Shown here in pieces: positions 45,263-55,611 of a stretch of 64,000 nt of DNA. The number at the start of each line of letters is the position of its first letter. Position 1 is the first letter of the stretch. Below the pieces are notes generated by a model. It did no database searches. It saw only the letters and a program-made list of their open reading frames with translations, and was not told the DNA's origin. Made by a program: the position numbers and the translations under genes. Source of the DNA: Oceanirhabdus sp. W0125-5 (GTDB lineage Bacteria; Bacillota; Clostridia; Clostridiales; Clostridiaceae); NCBI RefSeq assembly GCF_027938815.1, contig NZ_CP115913.1, forward strand, positions 2,514,001 to 2,578,000. Reading direction: 5' to 3'.

Positions 45263-45358
45263 AGATTTTACCACATATTAAATTTATACTTGTTCAAAAA
45301 TTTAATTGCATATTAGAACTGGTATAAATTATTTAATGAGCTGAGATGTCTATAAAAT
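45263..45358 (+). other. ktrB leader segment resembling the pheST T-box
   Basis: AGATTTTACC (45263) and GAGCTGAGATGTCTATA (45338) lie 75 bases apart; in the pheST T-box AGATTCTACC (48411) and GAGCTGAGATATCTATA (48484) lie 73 apart. In the 34-base window ending at CTATA about 28 positions agree. No T-box GGTGG-CGCGG sequence or terminator is present here. It could be a decayed T-box or a shared RNA domain. No c-di-AMP riboswitch was recognised. Confidence 0.45.
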
Positions 45359-45423
45359 GTATTAAGTTGTAAGTATAAAAAAATCGGGAAGGGGGAAGGT
45401 GTCTAGAGGACATTATTAAGAAT

Positions 45424-46779
45424 ATGAGAACAACCTTCAATTCTAAAAAAATAAAAAATAAACTTACGCCAGTGCAAATTTTGGCAGGTGGTTTTTTTGT
45501 ATTAATAATAATAGGGGCTATTCTTTTAACTCTACCAATTGCTACAGTAGATAGAGTAAGTACTAATTTTATTGATGCATTATTTACATCAACTTCAGCA
45601 GTATGTGTTACTGGGTTAGTAGTGGTGGATACTGGTACTTATTGGAGTATGTTCGGTAAGACTGTTATTATAACGTTGATTGAAATTGGTGGACTGGGAT
45701 TCATGTCTGTTGCAACATTATTTTTTCTATTATTAGGAAAGAGAATAACTTTAAGAGAAAGAATGGTAATGCAAGAGGCTATGAATTATTTTTCTTTACA
45801 AGGGCTTGTAAAGATGGCTAAATACATATTAATATTCACTTTTTCTGTACAACTTGCAGGTGCAGCAATACTATCTATACAGTTTATACCAGAGTATGGA
45901 CCTTTAAAGGGGATAGGATATAGTTTATTTCACTCCATATCGGCCTTTTGTAATGCTGGGTTTGACCTCATGGGTAACTTTACAAGTATTACAAAATATT
46001 CAGGAAATCCACTTGTGATGCTTACAATAACATCATTGATTATTATTTCAGGTCTAGGTTTTTTTGTATGGGCAGATATTTATAATTATAAGAAAAGCAA
46101 AAGATTGACCCTACATTCGAAAATTGTTATAACTATGACAGTTATATTAGTTATTGGTGGTGCAATTCTGATGTTTTTATTTGAAAATAGCAATCCTGAT
46201 ACTATTCAAAATGTTTCAACCGGTGAAAAGATATTATCTTCTTTATTTGCATCGGTAACACCAAGAACAGCAGGATTTAACTCAATAAGTACAGATGCTA
46301 TGACAAATGCTGGTAAATTCTTAACCATGATACTTATGTTTATAGGTGGTTCACCAGGTTCTACCGCAGGAGGAATTAAAACAGTTACTGCTGGGGTATT
46401 AATACTAACATTAATTGCTTTTATTAAGGGTAAAGAAGATGTAGAAGCTTTTGGAAGAAGAATAAATAGAGATACTGTTTTTAAAGCATTTGTAATTGTG
46501 CTTATAAGTTTGTTACTTGTAATAGTTTCAACTCTTTTATTATCCGTTACAGAACCAAATACTAATTTTGAATTAATTTTCTATGAAGCTATTTCAGCAT
46601 TCGGTACAGTTGGATTATCAATGGGACTTACTCCTAATTTAAGTTTAGGTGGTAAGATAATAGTAGCTATTGCAATGTATTGTGGAAGAGTTGGTCCATT
46701 AACTGTGGCATTAGCATTGGGAAATAAAAAGAGAAAAGGTGCCATTAGGTATCCAGAAGATAAAATACTAGTAGGATAG
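45424..46779 (+). CDS. ktrB: Potassium uptake channel subunit KtrB/TrkH family
   Basis: 451 residues, about eight to ten membrane helices arranged as four M1-P-M2 units. Selectivity-filter-like loops AVCVTGLVV, AFCNAGFDL, TPRTAGFNS and FGTVGLSMG are visible. It takes up K+ (with Na+) together with the KtrA ring encoded next. The ribosome site is weak: AGAGGA lies 13 bases before the ATG, and a six-codon frame (GTG 45399 to TAA) sits between a GGGGGAAGG stretch and the start, possibly coupling translation. Confidence 0.92.
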   Translation: MRTTFNSKKIKNKLTPVQILAGGFFVLIIIGAILLTLPIATVDRVSTNFIDALFTSTSAVCVTGLVVVDTGTYWSMFGKTVIITLIEIGGLGFMSVATLFFLLLGKRITLRERMVMQEAMNYFSLQGLVKMAKYILIFTFSVQLAGAAILSIQFIPEYGPLKGIGYSLFHSISAFCNAGFDLMGNFTSITKYSGNPLVMLTITSLIIISGLGFFVWADIYNYKKSKRLTLHSKIVITMTVILVIGGAILMFLFENSNPDTIQNVSTGEKILSSLFASVTPRTAGFNSISTDAMTNAGKFLTMILMFIGGSPGSTAGGIKTVTAGVLILTLIAFIKGKEDVEAFGRRINRDTVFKAFVIVLISLLLVIVSTLLLSVTEPNTNFELIFYEAISAFGTVGLSMGLTPNLSLGGKIIVAIAMYCGRVGPLTVALALGNKKRKGAIRYPEDKILVG

Positions 46780-46791
46780 AGGTGGGTTTAA

Positions 46792-47454
46792 ATGAGTAAA
46801 AAGCAATATATTGTTATTGGTCTTGGTAGATTCGGGGTTTCAGTAGCACAAACTTTATTTAATCTTGGTCATGACGTTTTAGCAGTTGATTCAAATGAAG
46901 AGAGTGTTCAGAGTATAGCGGATACAGTTACACATGCAATAGTGGCAGATGCAACTGATGAAAAAAGTTTAAGAGCTATTGGTATAAGAAATTTTGATGT
47001 GGCGGTTGTATCAATTGGAGAAAATATTCAATCAAGTATTATGGCAACATTACTGCTAAAAGAATTAGGCGTAAAGTATATTATTACTAAAGCAAATAAT
47101 GCAATGCATGCCAAGGTATTAATGAAAATCGGTGCGGATAGAGTTGTATTCCCAGAAAAAGATATGGGATTAAGAGTAGCACATGATCTTGTTTCATCAA
47201 ATATTTTAGAGTATATTGAACTTTCTGCAGATTATAGTATAGCTGAATTTTTATGTCCAAAAGCATGGATAGGAAAGAGTTTGGTAGAAATTGATACAAG
47301 AAATACTTATGGTATTAATGTAATTGGGATAAGACATAATGAAGAGATAGATGTTACTCCTTCAGCTTATACGAAATTAGTAGAGGGTAGTGTAATTATT
47401 GCAATTGGAGGAATTGAAGACCTCAACAATCTAGAAAGCAAGATTAAAAAGTAA
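46792..47454 (+). CDS. ktrA: Potassium channel regulatory protein KtrA/TrkA family
   Basis: 220 residues. RCK_N Rossmann domain with GLGRFG (about 9-14) and the acidic VDSNEE after beta-2, binding nucleotides, then an RCK_C domain (about 135-220), which in related proteins can bind c-di-AMP. It gates the KtrB channel. It lies 12 bases after ktrB with GAGGTGG before the ATG; clearly one operon. Confidence 0.93.
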   Translation: MSKKQYIVIGLGRFGVSVAQTLFNLGHDVLAVDSNEESVQSIADTVTHAIVADATDEKSLRAIGIRNFDVAVVSIGENIQSSIMATLLLKELGVKYIITKANNAMHAKVLMKIGADRVVFPEKDMGLRVAHDLVSSNILEYIELSADYSIAEFLCPKAWIGKSLVEIDTRNTYGINVIGIRHNEEIDVTPSAYTKLVEGSVIIAIGGIEDLNNLESKIKK

Positions 47455-47465
47455 GGATGATAAAT

Positions 47466-48248
47466 TTGCATATTATTGAAAGTAAGAATAACAACAGGAT
47501 AAAAGAAATTAAGAAGCTTAAGGAACGAAAATGGAGAAAAAAAGAGGGGAAATTTCTTGTTGAAGGATATAGATTTGTTCAGGAAGCATGCTCCTCTGAC
47601 TTCCGTGTAGAAACAATAATAATAAATGCTGATAATAAAGATAAATATGATGAATTTAAAATTAAAAATAATTTTTCTGTTGAAGATGAGATTTATGTAT
47701 CTCAAGGAGTATATAAAGAAGTTGCTCAGACTCAAAATTCACAAGGGATTATTGCAGTAGTCAAAAATAAGTCAATACAATATGACATTGAAGATGGAGT
47801 TTATGTATTATTAGATAGATTACAGGATCCTGGAAATGTGGGAACTGTTATTAGAACATCTCATGCAGCTGGAGTTAAAGGGATAGTCCTTACAAAAGGA
47901 TGCGTTGATATTTATAATGATAAAGTACTAAGATCCACTATGGGCTCAATTTTTAGAGTCCCAATAATTGATGATTCTGATCTTGAATTCACAAAAAGGT
48001 TGAAGGAAAGTGGTTATAAATTCGTAGTAAGTTCCCTTGAAGAAAGTGAAGATTTCTATGATTGTTATTTAAAAGGAAACACAGTTATAGCAGTAGGTAA
48101 TGAAGGTAGTGGATTGAGTCAGGAGATATATAACCTTCAAGATGTAAGAGTAAAAATTCCTATGCCAGGTGGAGCTGAGTCTCTAAATGCAGGCGTTGCA
48201 GCTTCAATTATGATATATGAATATGTAAGACAGCAAAATAATAATTGA
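47466..48248 (+). CDS. TrmH/SpoU-family RNA 2'-O-methyltransferase
   Basis: 260 residues. N-terminal RNA-binding domain (SKNNNRIKEIKKLKERKWRKKEGKFLVEG) and C-terminal SPOUT domain with DRLQDPGNVGTVIRT, AVGNEGSGL and VKIPMPGGAESLNAGVAASI, the three knot motifs. It methylates ribose in rRNA or tRNA; the site is not known. The ATG at 47457 lies in AAGGATGA, so TTG 47466 is preferred. Its TGA stop falls inside the pheST promoter. Confidence 0.9.
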   Translation: MHIIESKNNNRIKEIKKLKERKWRKKEGKFLVEGYRFVQEACSSDFRVETIIINADNKDKYDEFKIKNNFSVEDEIYVSQGVYKEVAQTQNSQGIIAVVKNKSIQYDIEDGVYVLLDRLQDPGNVGTVIRTSHAAGVKGIVLTKGCVDIYNDKVLRSTMGSIFRVPIIDDSDLEFTKRLKESGYKFVVSSLEESEDFYDCYLKGNTVIAVGNEGSGLSQEIYNLQDVRVKIPMPGGAESLNAGVAASIMIYEYVRQQNNN

Positions 48249-48272
48249 TATTTTCTTTTTTCATGATATAAT
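48245..48272 (+). promoter_or_regulatory. Sigma-A promoter of the pheST T-box
   Basis: TTGATA (48245) and TATAAT (48267), 16-bp spacer. The -35 box overlaps the stop of the TrmH-family gene. Confidence 0.7.
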
Positions 48273-48289
48273 AAATAAAGATTAATAAT

Positions 48290-48616
48290 TAAACGTTGAA
48301 GAAGAGAGTAGGTTTATAAAGACATTCAGAGAGAGATAGCCTGAGGCTGTAAGCTATCTTATGAAACTAGTAAACCGAAGTTCACTTTGGAGTTCTTGTG
48401 ATGAATATATAGATTCTACCGCGAAATTTAGTATATATATCAAAATATGGGCATACCTTAAACCTATATATAAACTAATTAGTGAGCTGAGATATCTATA
48501 GTAGTTACAAGCGGTGATGATCGATAAAACATAGAGTGGATGTATACATAATATATATCAACTAGGGTGGTAACGCGGAATATCTTCGTCCCTTTTTAGG
48601 GATGAAGTTTTTTTAT
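48290..48616 (+). ncRNA. T-box riboswitch for pheST
   Basis: Hallmarks in order: a stem I region with AGATAGC/GCTATCT (about 48337-48360), a TTC triplet at 48414 as likely Phe specifier, the antiterminator core AGGGTGGTAACGCGG (48564-48578), and the terminator CTTCGTCCC/GGGATGAAG with a T run up to 48616. Uncharged tRNA-Phe binding should allow read-through into pheS. The full stem I fold was not drawn. Confidence 0.9.
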
Positions 48617-48680
48617 TGCAAAAAAGTATAATAATGCTTTGTTTGTTGAAGAATTTAAAATAAGTAAAGGAGGAATTACC

Positions 48681-49700
48681 ATGAAAGATATGTTATTAGA
48701 AATAAAACAAAATGCTATTGAGCAGTTAAATAATGCTGATTCAAAAGAGAAGCTTGAAGAAATAAGAATAAAATATCTTGGTAAAAAAGGTGAGCTTACT
48801 GCAATTTTGAGAGGAATGGGTAAGTTATCTAAAGAAGAGAGACCTATAGTTGGTAAAGTAGCAAATGAAGTTAGAAGTGAGATTGAGGAGCTTCTAGATG
48901 AAAAGATTCAAGGAATTAAGAATGTTGAGAAGGCTAAGAAGTTAAAAGAAGAGATAATAGATATTACAATGCCAGGAACTCTTCCTAAAGTAGGAAGAAG
49001 ACATCCACTAGAGATGACACTTGATAAAGTTAAAGAAATTTTCATGTCTATGGGTTTTGCTATAGAAGAGGGACCAGAAGTAGAATATGATCATTATAAC
49101 TTCGAAGCATTAAATATTCCAAAAGGTCATCCAGCAAGAGGTGAACAGGATACATTCTATATTAATGACAATATAGTTTTAAGAACTCAAACATCACCAG
49201 TTCAGATTAGAACAATGGAAAATCAGAAACCACCAATAAAGATGATTTCACCAGGTAAAGTTTATCGTTCTGATGATCTTGATGCAACGCATTCACCGAT
49301 ATTTTATCAAATTGAAGGACTTGTAATAGATAAGAATATTACATTCGCTGATCTTAAAGGTACTCTTGATGTATTCTTTAAGAAAATGTTTGGAGAAAAT
49401 ATGAGAACTAAATTTAGACCACATCACTTCCCATTCACTGAGCCTTCAGCTGAGATGGATGTAACATGCTTTGTGTGTGATGGAGATGGATGTAATGTAT
49501 GTAAAGGTAGCGGATGGATTGAATTAGTTGGTTGTGGAATGGTTCATCCTCAAGTGTTAAGAAATTGTGGCATTGATCCTGAGGAATACAGTGGATTTGC
49601 ATTTGGATTTGGATTAGACAGAATGGTTATGCTTAACTATGGAATAGATGATATAAGACTTTTATATGAAAGTGATATGAGATTCTTAGATCAATTCTAA
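48681..49700 (+). CDS. pheS: Phenylalanyl-tRNA synthetase alpha chain
   Basis: 339 residues. N-terminal coiled coil (about 1-90), then the class II catalytic core with [26 protein letters not shown], motif 2 in [23 protein letters not shown] and motif 3 [16 protein letters not shown] 48681 after AAAGGAGG; an upstream frame opening at 48639 is in the T-box terminator tail. It is co-transcribed with pheT, 23 bases away. Confidence 0.96.
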   Translation: MKDMLLEIKQNAIEQLNNADSKEKLEEIRIKYLGKKGELTAILRGMGKLSKEERPIVGKVANEVRSEIEELLDEKIQGIKNVEKAKKLKEEIIDITMPGTLPKVGRRHPLEMTLDKVKEIFMSMGFAIEEGPEVEYDHYNFEALNIPKGHPARGEQDTFYINDNIVLRTQTSPVQIRTMENQKPPIKMISPGKVYRSDDLDATHSPIFYQIEGLVIDKNITFADLKGTLDVFFKKMFGENMRTKFRPHHFPFTEPSAEMDVTCFVCDGDGCNVCKGSGWIELVGCGMVHPQVLRNCGIDPEEYSGFAFGFGLDRMVMLNYGIDDIRLLYESDMRFLDQF

Positions 49701-49723
49701 AATAAAATCAGGAGGTAGTTAAT

Positions 49724-52102
49724 ATGAAAGTACCATATACTTGGCTAAAAGATTATGTTGATATAAATATTGGACCTCAAGAACTTGGAGATAAACTTAC
49801 AGTTAGTGGATCAAAGGTTGAAGAGGTTATAATTTCAGGTGGAGATATAACAAAGGTTGTTACAGGTAAAATTGAGAAGATAGAACCACACCCAGAAGCT
49901 GAAAGATTAAAAATATGTTCAGTTAACATTGGTAAAGAAGAAAATATTCAAATTGTTACTGCTGCAGATAATATGAAGGAGAATGATATAGTTCCTACTG
50001 CTTTACATGGATCTACTCTTGCTGGAGGTTTAAAGATAAAAAAAGGTAAGCTAAGAGGGTCGAAATCTGAGGGAATGTTCTGTTCAGAAGTTGAATTGGG
50101 ATTAGCAGATGAGAAAGATATAGATGGATTAATGATACTTCCTGCAGATACTCCATTAGGTGTAGATATTAAGGAAGTAGTTGAAATAGAAAGTGCTGTA
50201 CTGGACTTTGAGATAACATCAAACAGACCAGATTGTTTAAGCATCATTGGAATGGCTAGAGAAACAGCTGCTACAATTGGAACTGAATATAGAATGCCTG
50301 AATTAAACTATGAATCAAAATGCAGTGATAATATTGAAGAAGTGTTAAAAGTAGAAGTAAAAGACGAGTTATGTAAGAGATATATGGCTAGAGGAATAAA
50401 GAATGTTAAAATACAGCCTTCACCAAAGTGGATGCAGGATAGATTACTTGATGCAGGTATTAGACCAATAAATAATATTGTTGATATAACAAACTTTGTT
50501 ATGGTAGAAATGGGTCAGCCTATGCATGCATTTGATGCTAGAGAGATATCTTCCAACACAATTGTTGTTGAGAAAGGTAATAGTGGAGAAAAGTTCACTA
50601 CACTTGATGAGATAGAAAGAACTTTACCAGAGGGCGCTCTTTGTATCAAAGATGGTGATAGAATTGTCGCTCTTGCAGGAATAATGGGTGGATTAAATAG
50701 TGAAGTTAAAGAGGATACTGCTGAAATCTATCTTGAGTGTGCATCGTTTGAGCCAGTTAATATCAGAGAAACTTCAAGCAAGATAGCATTAAGAACAGAT
50801 GCATCTACAAAATTTGAGAAAGAACTTGATCCAAACAATGTTGAAACAGCTATGAACAGAGCTTGTTACTTAATTCAGGAATTAGGTGCAGGTGATGTTA
50901 TGGAAGGTACTATAGATGTTTATAACAATGTGAAAGAATCACATTCTCTTGAAGTAGACTCAGTATGGGTAAATAATTTCCTTGGAACAGAGATTCCAGG
51001 AGAGGATATGGTAAAGTATCTAAATAGTTTAGATATGGAAACAACTCTTGAGGGAGATACTTTAAAGATAAAGGTTCCAACATTCAGATGTGACATGTTT
51101 ATAAAAGAAGATGTTGCAGAAGAGATTGCAAGAATATATGGATATAACAAAGTAGATGCTACAATTGATACTACAACTACTTTAAGAGAGCCGATGAATA
51201 AAAGAATGTTAAATGAAAGATTTATAACAGATGTTCTTATTAACTGTGGATTAAGCCAATCAATAAGCTACTCATTCATCAGTCCAAAGGTTTTTGATAA
51301 AATACTAGTAGCTGAGGATAGTGAACTAAGAAATGCAGTAAAGATAAAAAATCCTTTAGGTGAAGATTATAGTATTATGAGAACAACAATGATACCTTCA
51401 ATAATGGAATCATTAGGTAGAAACTATGCAAGAGGAAATGAAGTTGTAAGACTTTTTGAAACAGGTAAAATTTATATTCCTAATGTCGATCTTAATAAAA
51501 TACCAGAGGAAAGAAATATTATTACTATTGGTATGTATGGAGAGTGTGATTTCTTCACATTAAAAGGAGTAGTTGAGACACTTGTTGAAAGATTAGGTGT
51601 TGCAAAGGCTAAGTATGAAAGAGTAACAGATAATCCAAGTTTCCACCCAGGAAAAACAGCAGCTTTAAAAGTAAGAAAAGATGTTATTGGCGTATTTGGT
51701 GAAATACACCCTGACATAATAGAAAATTATGATATAGATAAAAATTGTTATGTGGCAGAGCTTAATATGGATATTCTTTGTGAGTTAAGCAATATCAATA
51801 AAAAATATTCTGCTTTACCTAAGTATCCAGCAGTTACAAGAGACATTGCTGTACTTATTGATAGAGAAATTCTTGTTGGTGAAATAGAGGAGAGTATAAA
51901 AAAAGCAGGTGGAAATCTATTAGAGAGCTACAAGTTATTTGATGTATATGAAGGAGAGCAAATACCAGAAGGTAAAAAGAGTGTTGCATATGCATTAACA
52001 TATAGATTAGCTGATAGAACTTTAACTGATAAAGAAGTTAATAAAGTTCATGATAAGATTCAACGTTCACTTGAACACAAGCTAGGAGCACAGCTTAGAT
52101 AA
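49724..52102 (+). CDS. pheT: Phenylalanyl-tRNA synthetase beta chain
   Basis: 792 residues, normal length. N-terminal tRNA-binding OB domain (about 40-150, [18 protein letters not shown]), B5 and B3/B4 editing domain with [13 protein letters not shown], and a C-terminal anticodon-binding FDX-ACB domain ([16 protein letters not shown] ... HKLGAQLR). It forms the alpha2-beta2 enzyme with PheS. GGAGG before the ATG. Confidence 0.96.
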   Translation: MKVPYTWLKDYVDINIGPQELGDKLTVSGSKVEEVIISGGDITKVVTGKIEKIEPHPEAERLKICSVNIGKEENIQIVTAADNMKENDIVPTALHGSTLAGGLKIKKGKLRGSKSEGMFCSEVELGLADEKDIDGLMILPADTPLGVDIKEVVEIESAVLDFEITSNRPDCLSIIGMARETAATIGTEYRMPELNYESKCSDNIEEVLKVEVKDELCKRYMARGIKNVKIQPSPKWMQDRLLDAGIRPINNIVDITNFVMVEMGQPMHAFDAREISSNTIVVEKGNSGEKFTTLDEIERTLPEGALCIKDGDRIVALAGIMGGLNSEVKEDTAEIYLECASFEPVNIRETSSKIALRTDASTKFEKELDPNNVETAMNRACYLIQELGAGDVMEGTIDVYNNVKESHSLEVDSVWVNNFLGTEIPGEDMVKYLNSLDMETTLEGDTLKIKVPTFRCDMFIKEDVAEEIARIYGYNKVDATIDTTTTLREPMNKRMLNERFITDVLINCGLSQSISYSFISPKVFDKILVAEDSELRNAVKIKNPLGEDYSIMRTTMIPSIMESLGRNYARGNEVVRLFETGKIYIPNVDLNKIPEERNIITIGMYGECDFFTLKGVVETLVERLGVAKAKYERVTDNPSFHPGKTAALKVRKDVIGVFGEIHPDIIENYDIDKNCYVAELNMDILCELSNINKKYSALPKYPAVTRDIAVLIDREILVGEIEESIKKAGGNLLESYKLFDVYEGEQIPEGKKSVAYALTYRLADRTLTDKEVNKVHDKIQRSLEHKLGAQLR

Positions 52103-52123
52103 TACAATATTAAGAATGAGAAC

Positions 52124-52153
52124 AAAAGGCTCTGACTTATGTCAGAGCCTTTT
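52124..52153. terminator. Bidirectional terminator between pheT and the S41-like gene
   Basis: Perfect stem AAAAGGCTCTGAC/GTCAGAGCCTTTT, loop TTAT. Same TCTGAC core as the folC and UDPGP terminators. Confidence 0.93.
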
Positions 52154-52154
52154 A

Positions 52155-54443
52155 TTATTTTTCAAATACAAATACATTAGTTATTTTTTTAGAATTGTAA
52201 TCTTTTCCTAGAGGCTTAACTGAATTTTCAGGAATTAAGATAGTATATTTCTCTCCTTCTTTTAAATTTGATTCCAATATAAATTTAAAAGTATTATTAC
52301 TTCCTTTTATAACATCTTTGTAGAGGATTTGATTTCCTTTAGAGTCCCTTATTTGTACTTTGTCTTTATTTTTAAAGAATACAATTTTCATGTTAAATTG
52401 AAGGGAAAGTGTATCTTTAGTTGTTTTATGAAAACCATATTTAACAGGCTGAACCCCAAGTTTTCTATTTGGAACATTAAAAGTAATATCTATGTCTTTT
52501 GGATAATAAGTTCCATCAGTAAATTTTATAGTATTTTTTTTAATGTTTAATTTGTATTGTTTAGATGGATTAAGATTGAAGGCATATGATACTGTAAGAG
52601 TTTTTGGGTTAGATGTGGAACGCCCAAGATGAACAATATTGTTTTTATTTCCATCAGAATCTATTATTGAAAAATTTCCTTTAAATTGATACGTATTAAC
52701 ATCTGAATCAATATTTTTAAAGTTTACTAAAAAATAAGTATAAGGATCATGAGAGAAAATTTTAATATCATCATTTTCATATAGTGGAATAGTTGTCCAC
52801 TCAGAATAAAAGTTTACATTAGTTGGATCCTCATTTATTAATTTATGAGAGTTATTATCATTTTTAATTCTTGTTAGAATCATATGCTTGGTATTATTTT
52901 GATCAAGTATACAAATATAAGTATACGAAAAATTGTATTCATCATCAATTGATATAACTTGGTATTTACCCAATCTTACAGAAGAAGAAGGTATTTCCTT
53001 CATAGTAATTGGATTAATCAAAATTGCTTTTTTGATTTCTTTGATTGTTTTAGGAAGATACAAAGTCATTTCATCAGAATCAAGATTTAATTTATCTGAT
53101 GAAGAGGTATCAATAAATAATAAGTTGTTAGGTATGAGTGTCAAAGTTTCATTATAGTAATTAAAATCACCATTTCGGGTTAGTTCTCTTAATCTATTTA
53201 ATTGGATATCAGTTCCGGATAATATATCTTCAATTGTTCTATTTATAATTATATCTGGATTAAAAAACTCGTTATAAGTGTAGTCAGAATCATCAGTGTT
53301 ATATCCAGTAGAAGTTACAATTTCAAAGTTGCAGTTAGGTAAAGAAATTATATTTATATTAAAATCACTTGGGAAATCATGTCTTGAACCTAACGGCTCT
53401 CCAATCAAAGTTATATTATCTGTTGATGTTAAATGTCTTAGGCAATAAGCTGTAGAATTCTTATTTTTATTTGAAGTAAGAATATATAATTGTCCATCAA
53501 ATAATTGAGAATGTTTTTTATCAGAGCTAAAATAATATCTAACATTTGGTATATTGCTTAGTTCGGTATAGGCTAAAAATTCAGTTAATATACTTTTAGG
53601 GAATTCGTAGATATCTCGCAAATCAAGAGTAATATTCTTTATTTGATTCTTTTCTACTTCCTTAAAAAATTTTTCAAAAAAGTTTTCAATTTCATTGATA
53701 TGTTTTTTTGAATAGTTTACTTTTATATACCCTAGATTATTTTCCTTTTCAATTTTAAATTCACATTGAGGTGAATCGTTGTTGAAGGATTTAGTCAAAT
53801 GGTCTTTAAATTCAAGTTTTTTTTCAATAATTTTATTATCTCGTTGTATTTTTACTGAAACAAAATCACCATTGAGTAAAAGATTAAAAAATTTATAGAA
53901 TGATTTTTTATTCAGCATAGTATTAGATTCATAAAAAACTAAATATTTATTATCAGAAGAAATGGTATCTCTAAGCAGGTTTTCTAGTTCATCTGTAGTT
54001 TTATCACCTATTGAAATGATTTTATCACCAGCTATAAATTCATCATCTGTTTCATACACATATAAACCATCATTCAACCATATCAAAGGTAGATTCAAAT
54101 ATTCATCAGTATATAAGTTAGGTTGAACCTTAGTGTAGGAATCATTAAGAGATGCTAAAATATAATTAATATTCATTTGAAAATCTACTAAACTCATGGA
54201 AGTCTCGATGTTAGAATAAACATTTTTTATTCTATTATTTTGTTCAGTAGTAAAACCATGTTTTTTTATGTAAGGATTAAACTTTTTTATTTCTTTTATT
54301 AGATAATCTATATCTTCTTTCATTGTCTTTTGAGAGAGTTTTTCATTAGTTTGATTTCCTAAAGCTAGTACTGCTGAAGCATTTAACAATAATAAGCAAG
54401 TTAATATTGTTAATGATAATAATTTTTTAATAGTAATTTTCAT
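52155..54443 (-). CDS. Secreted S41-like peptidase with C-terminal Ig-like domains
   Basis: 762 residues. A cleavable signal peptide (about 1-27, ending SAVLALG) indicates export. Residues 40-420 resemble S41 family peptidases: ASLNDSYTKV, the DLRD strand (about 274) and SNKNKNSTAYCL, where Ser330 stands at the nucleophile position (usual pattern TFSSA), followed by GEPLGS and PDIIINRT. The second half contains two or more beta-rich domains like the SbsA/Big Ig-type. No wall anchor is seen. Activity is plausible but not certain. ATG after GGAGGATATT. Confidence 0.7.
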   Translation of the reverse strand: MKITIKKLLSLTILTCLLLLNASAVLALGNQTNEKLSQKTMKEDIDYLIKEIKKFNPYIKKHGFTTEQNNRIKNVYSNIETSMSLVDFQMNINYILASLNDSYTKVQPNLYTDEYLNLPLIWLNDGLYVYETDDEFIAGDKIISIGDKTTDELENLLRDTISSDNKYLVFYESNTMLNKKSFYKFFNLLLNGDFVSVKIQRDNKIIEKKLEFKDHLTKSFNNDSPQCEFKIEKENNLGYIKVNYSKKHINEIENFFEKFFKEVEKNQIKNITLDLRDIYEFPKSILTEFLAYTELSNIPNVRYYFSSDKKHSQLFDGQLYILTSNKNKNSTAYCLRHLTSTDNITLIGEPLGSRHDFPSDFNINIISLPNCNFEIVTSTGYNTDDSDYTYNEFFNPDIIINRTIEDILSGTDIQLNRLRELTRNGDFNYYNETLTLIPNNLLFIDTSSSDKLNLDSDEMTLYLPKTIKEIKKAILINPITMKEIPSSSVRLGKYQVISIDDEYNFSYTYICILDQNNTKHMILTRIKNDNNSHKLINEDPTNVNFYSEWTTIPLYENDDIKIFSHDPYTYFLVNFKNIDSDVNTYQFKGNFSIIDSDGNKNNIVHLGRSTSNPKTLTVSYAFNLNPSKQYKLNIKKNTIKFTDGTYYPKDIDITFNVPNRKLGVQPVKYGFHKTTKDTLSLQFNMKIVFFKNKDKVQIRDSKGNQILYKDVIKGSNNTFKFILESNLKEGEKYTILIPENSVKPLGKDYNSKKITNVFVFEK

Positions 54444-54667
54444 AATATCCTCCGTTAATAATTAGATTTGAACAAGTATGATTATAACATTATTTGAAAA
54501 AATAGTAAAATAAATCCCTTTCTAATTAGGAAATTAATGTTTTTGTGTGCGAAATGAAATAGCTAAATTAAAAGGAAATTTTGAATATGCCAAAGTCAAT
54601 AATTGATTTACTGTACTAGAAATATATGTTACAATAATTATAACTCTGATAGCGAGAAGGTGTTTTA

Positions 54668-55291
54668 ATGAATGTTGTAACCGTTACAATAAACGGAATA
54701 GAATACAATCTTAGAGGTGAAGAGAGTGACTCTTACATTCTAAAAGTTGCTGATATTGTAAATGATACTATTATGAAGATAAAATCTAAAAATAACATGC
54801 TTAATGCAACAGACGTAATAGCTCTTGCTTCTATTAGAATTACTGATGAGTTTCTAAAGGGTATAGAAGAAAGAGACATGATACAAAGAAAAGCAAGAGA
54901 AATATATGAGAAAAATGCCTCGATGAGTGAAGAGTTAAAGGAAATGAGACAAGCCTTTAAAGAACTCCAAGAGGAGAATAATACTTTATTAGAGAAAAAT
55001 GAGAAGTTGTCTAGTGAACAACATATTCTTGATTATGAGAAAGAAATTGCTTCCCTCAGAAGTCAATTAAACATTATAGAAGATAAGAGCAAAAAATACA
55101 TAAAAGAAAATAGTGAATTAAAAAATGTAAAAAATGAACTTCTAAAACAAATTGAAGATGAGGAAATTAAGCATAAAGTAATTAGGGATAAAAACTTAGA
55201 GTTAAGTAGAAAAATAATTAGAATGGAACAGGAACTTATGGAGAGTAACATCGCTTTAGCTAAGACTCTACAAAGACAAAATGAAAAGTAA
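54668..55291 (+). CDS. zapA: Cell division protein ZapA with long coiled coil
   Basis: 207 residues. The N-terminal 90 residues (NVVTVTINGIEYNLRGEESDSYILKVADIVND ... TDVIALASIRITDEF) match ZapA, which bundles FtsZ filaments. The remaining 110 residues form one long predicted coiled coil rich in Glu and Lys, longer than in the usual 80-130 residue proteins. Start ATG 54668 with only a modest GAAGGTG ribosome site. Terminator 11 bases after the stop. Confidence 0.88.
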   Translation: MNVVTVTINGIEYNLRGEESDSYILKVADIVNDTIMKIKSKNNMLNATDVIALASIRITDEFLKGIEERDMIQRKAREIYEKNASMSEELKEMRQAFKELQEENNTLLEKNEKLSSEQHILDYEKEIASLRSQLNIIEDKSKKYIKENSELKNVKNELLKQIEDEEIKHKVIRDKNLELSRKIIRMEQELMESNIALAKTLQRQNEK

Positions 55292-55302
55292 GATAAGTTA
55301 TT

Positions 55303-55330
55303 AAAAAGACCTTTAAATTAAGGTCTTTTT
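55303..55330 (+). terminator. Terminator after zapA
   Basis: Perfect 11-bp stem AAAAAGACCTT/AAGGTCTTTTT with a 6-base loop. Confidence 0.93.
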
Positions 55331-55405
55331 AATTTGAAATGATATCAATGTTTAGCATAATTTACAACTATAGGTATCGCAGATAAATTAAATTTATAAA
55401 CTCAT

Positions 55406-55491
55406 GTTCTAAGAGGAATAATTGATTTATACATCGGTTTAAGGTACATCGATATTTTGATACAAGTATAAATCAAAGTTACCGTTAGAAT
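55406..55491. other. Nested inverted repeat upstream of the glycosyltransferase
   Basis: Outer pair TTCTAA (55407) with TTAGAA (55485); inner perfect 11-bp pair TTGATTTATAC (55422) with GTATAAATCAA (55466); and ATCG/CGAT near the apex. No open frame. It may be an RNA element or a palindromic site; it matches no family I know. The rest of the 55331-55611 gap shows nothing clear. Confidence 0.5.
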
Positions 55492-55611
55492 CTCTCTATA
55501 TAACACTAATAGGTTAATATATATTATGAAGTAAGTACATATATAATGTAATAATTGAAAAAAGTAACGCATACTTTAGTAACATAAAGAGATGATTAAT
55601 TAGGGGGAGCT

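Noticed and set aside
45156-45423. c-di-AMP (ydaO-type) riboswitch before ktrB
   Set aside because: Expected from family knowledge, but the conserved G-rich core segments could not be found; the segment resembles the pheST T-box instead.
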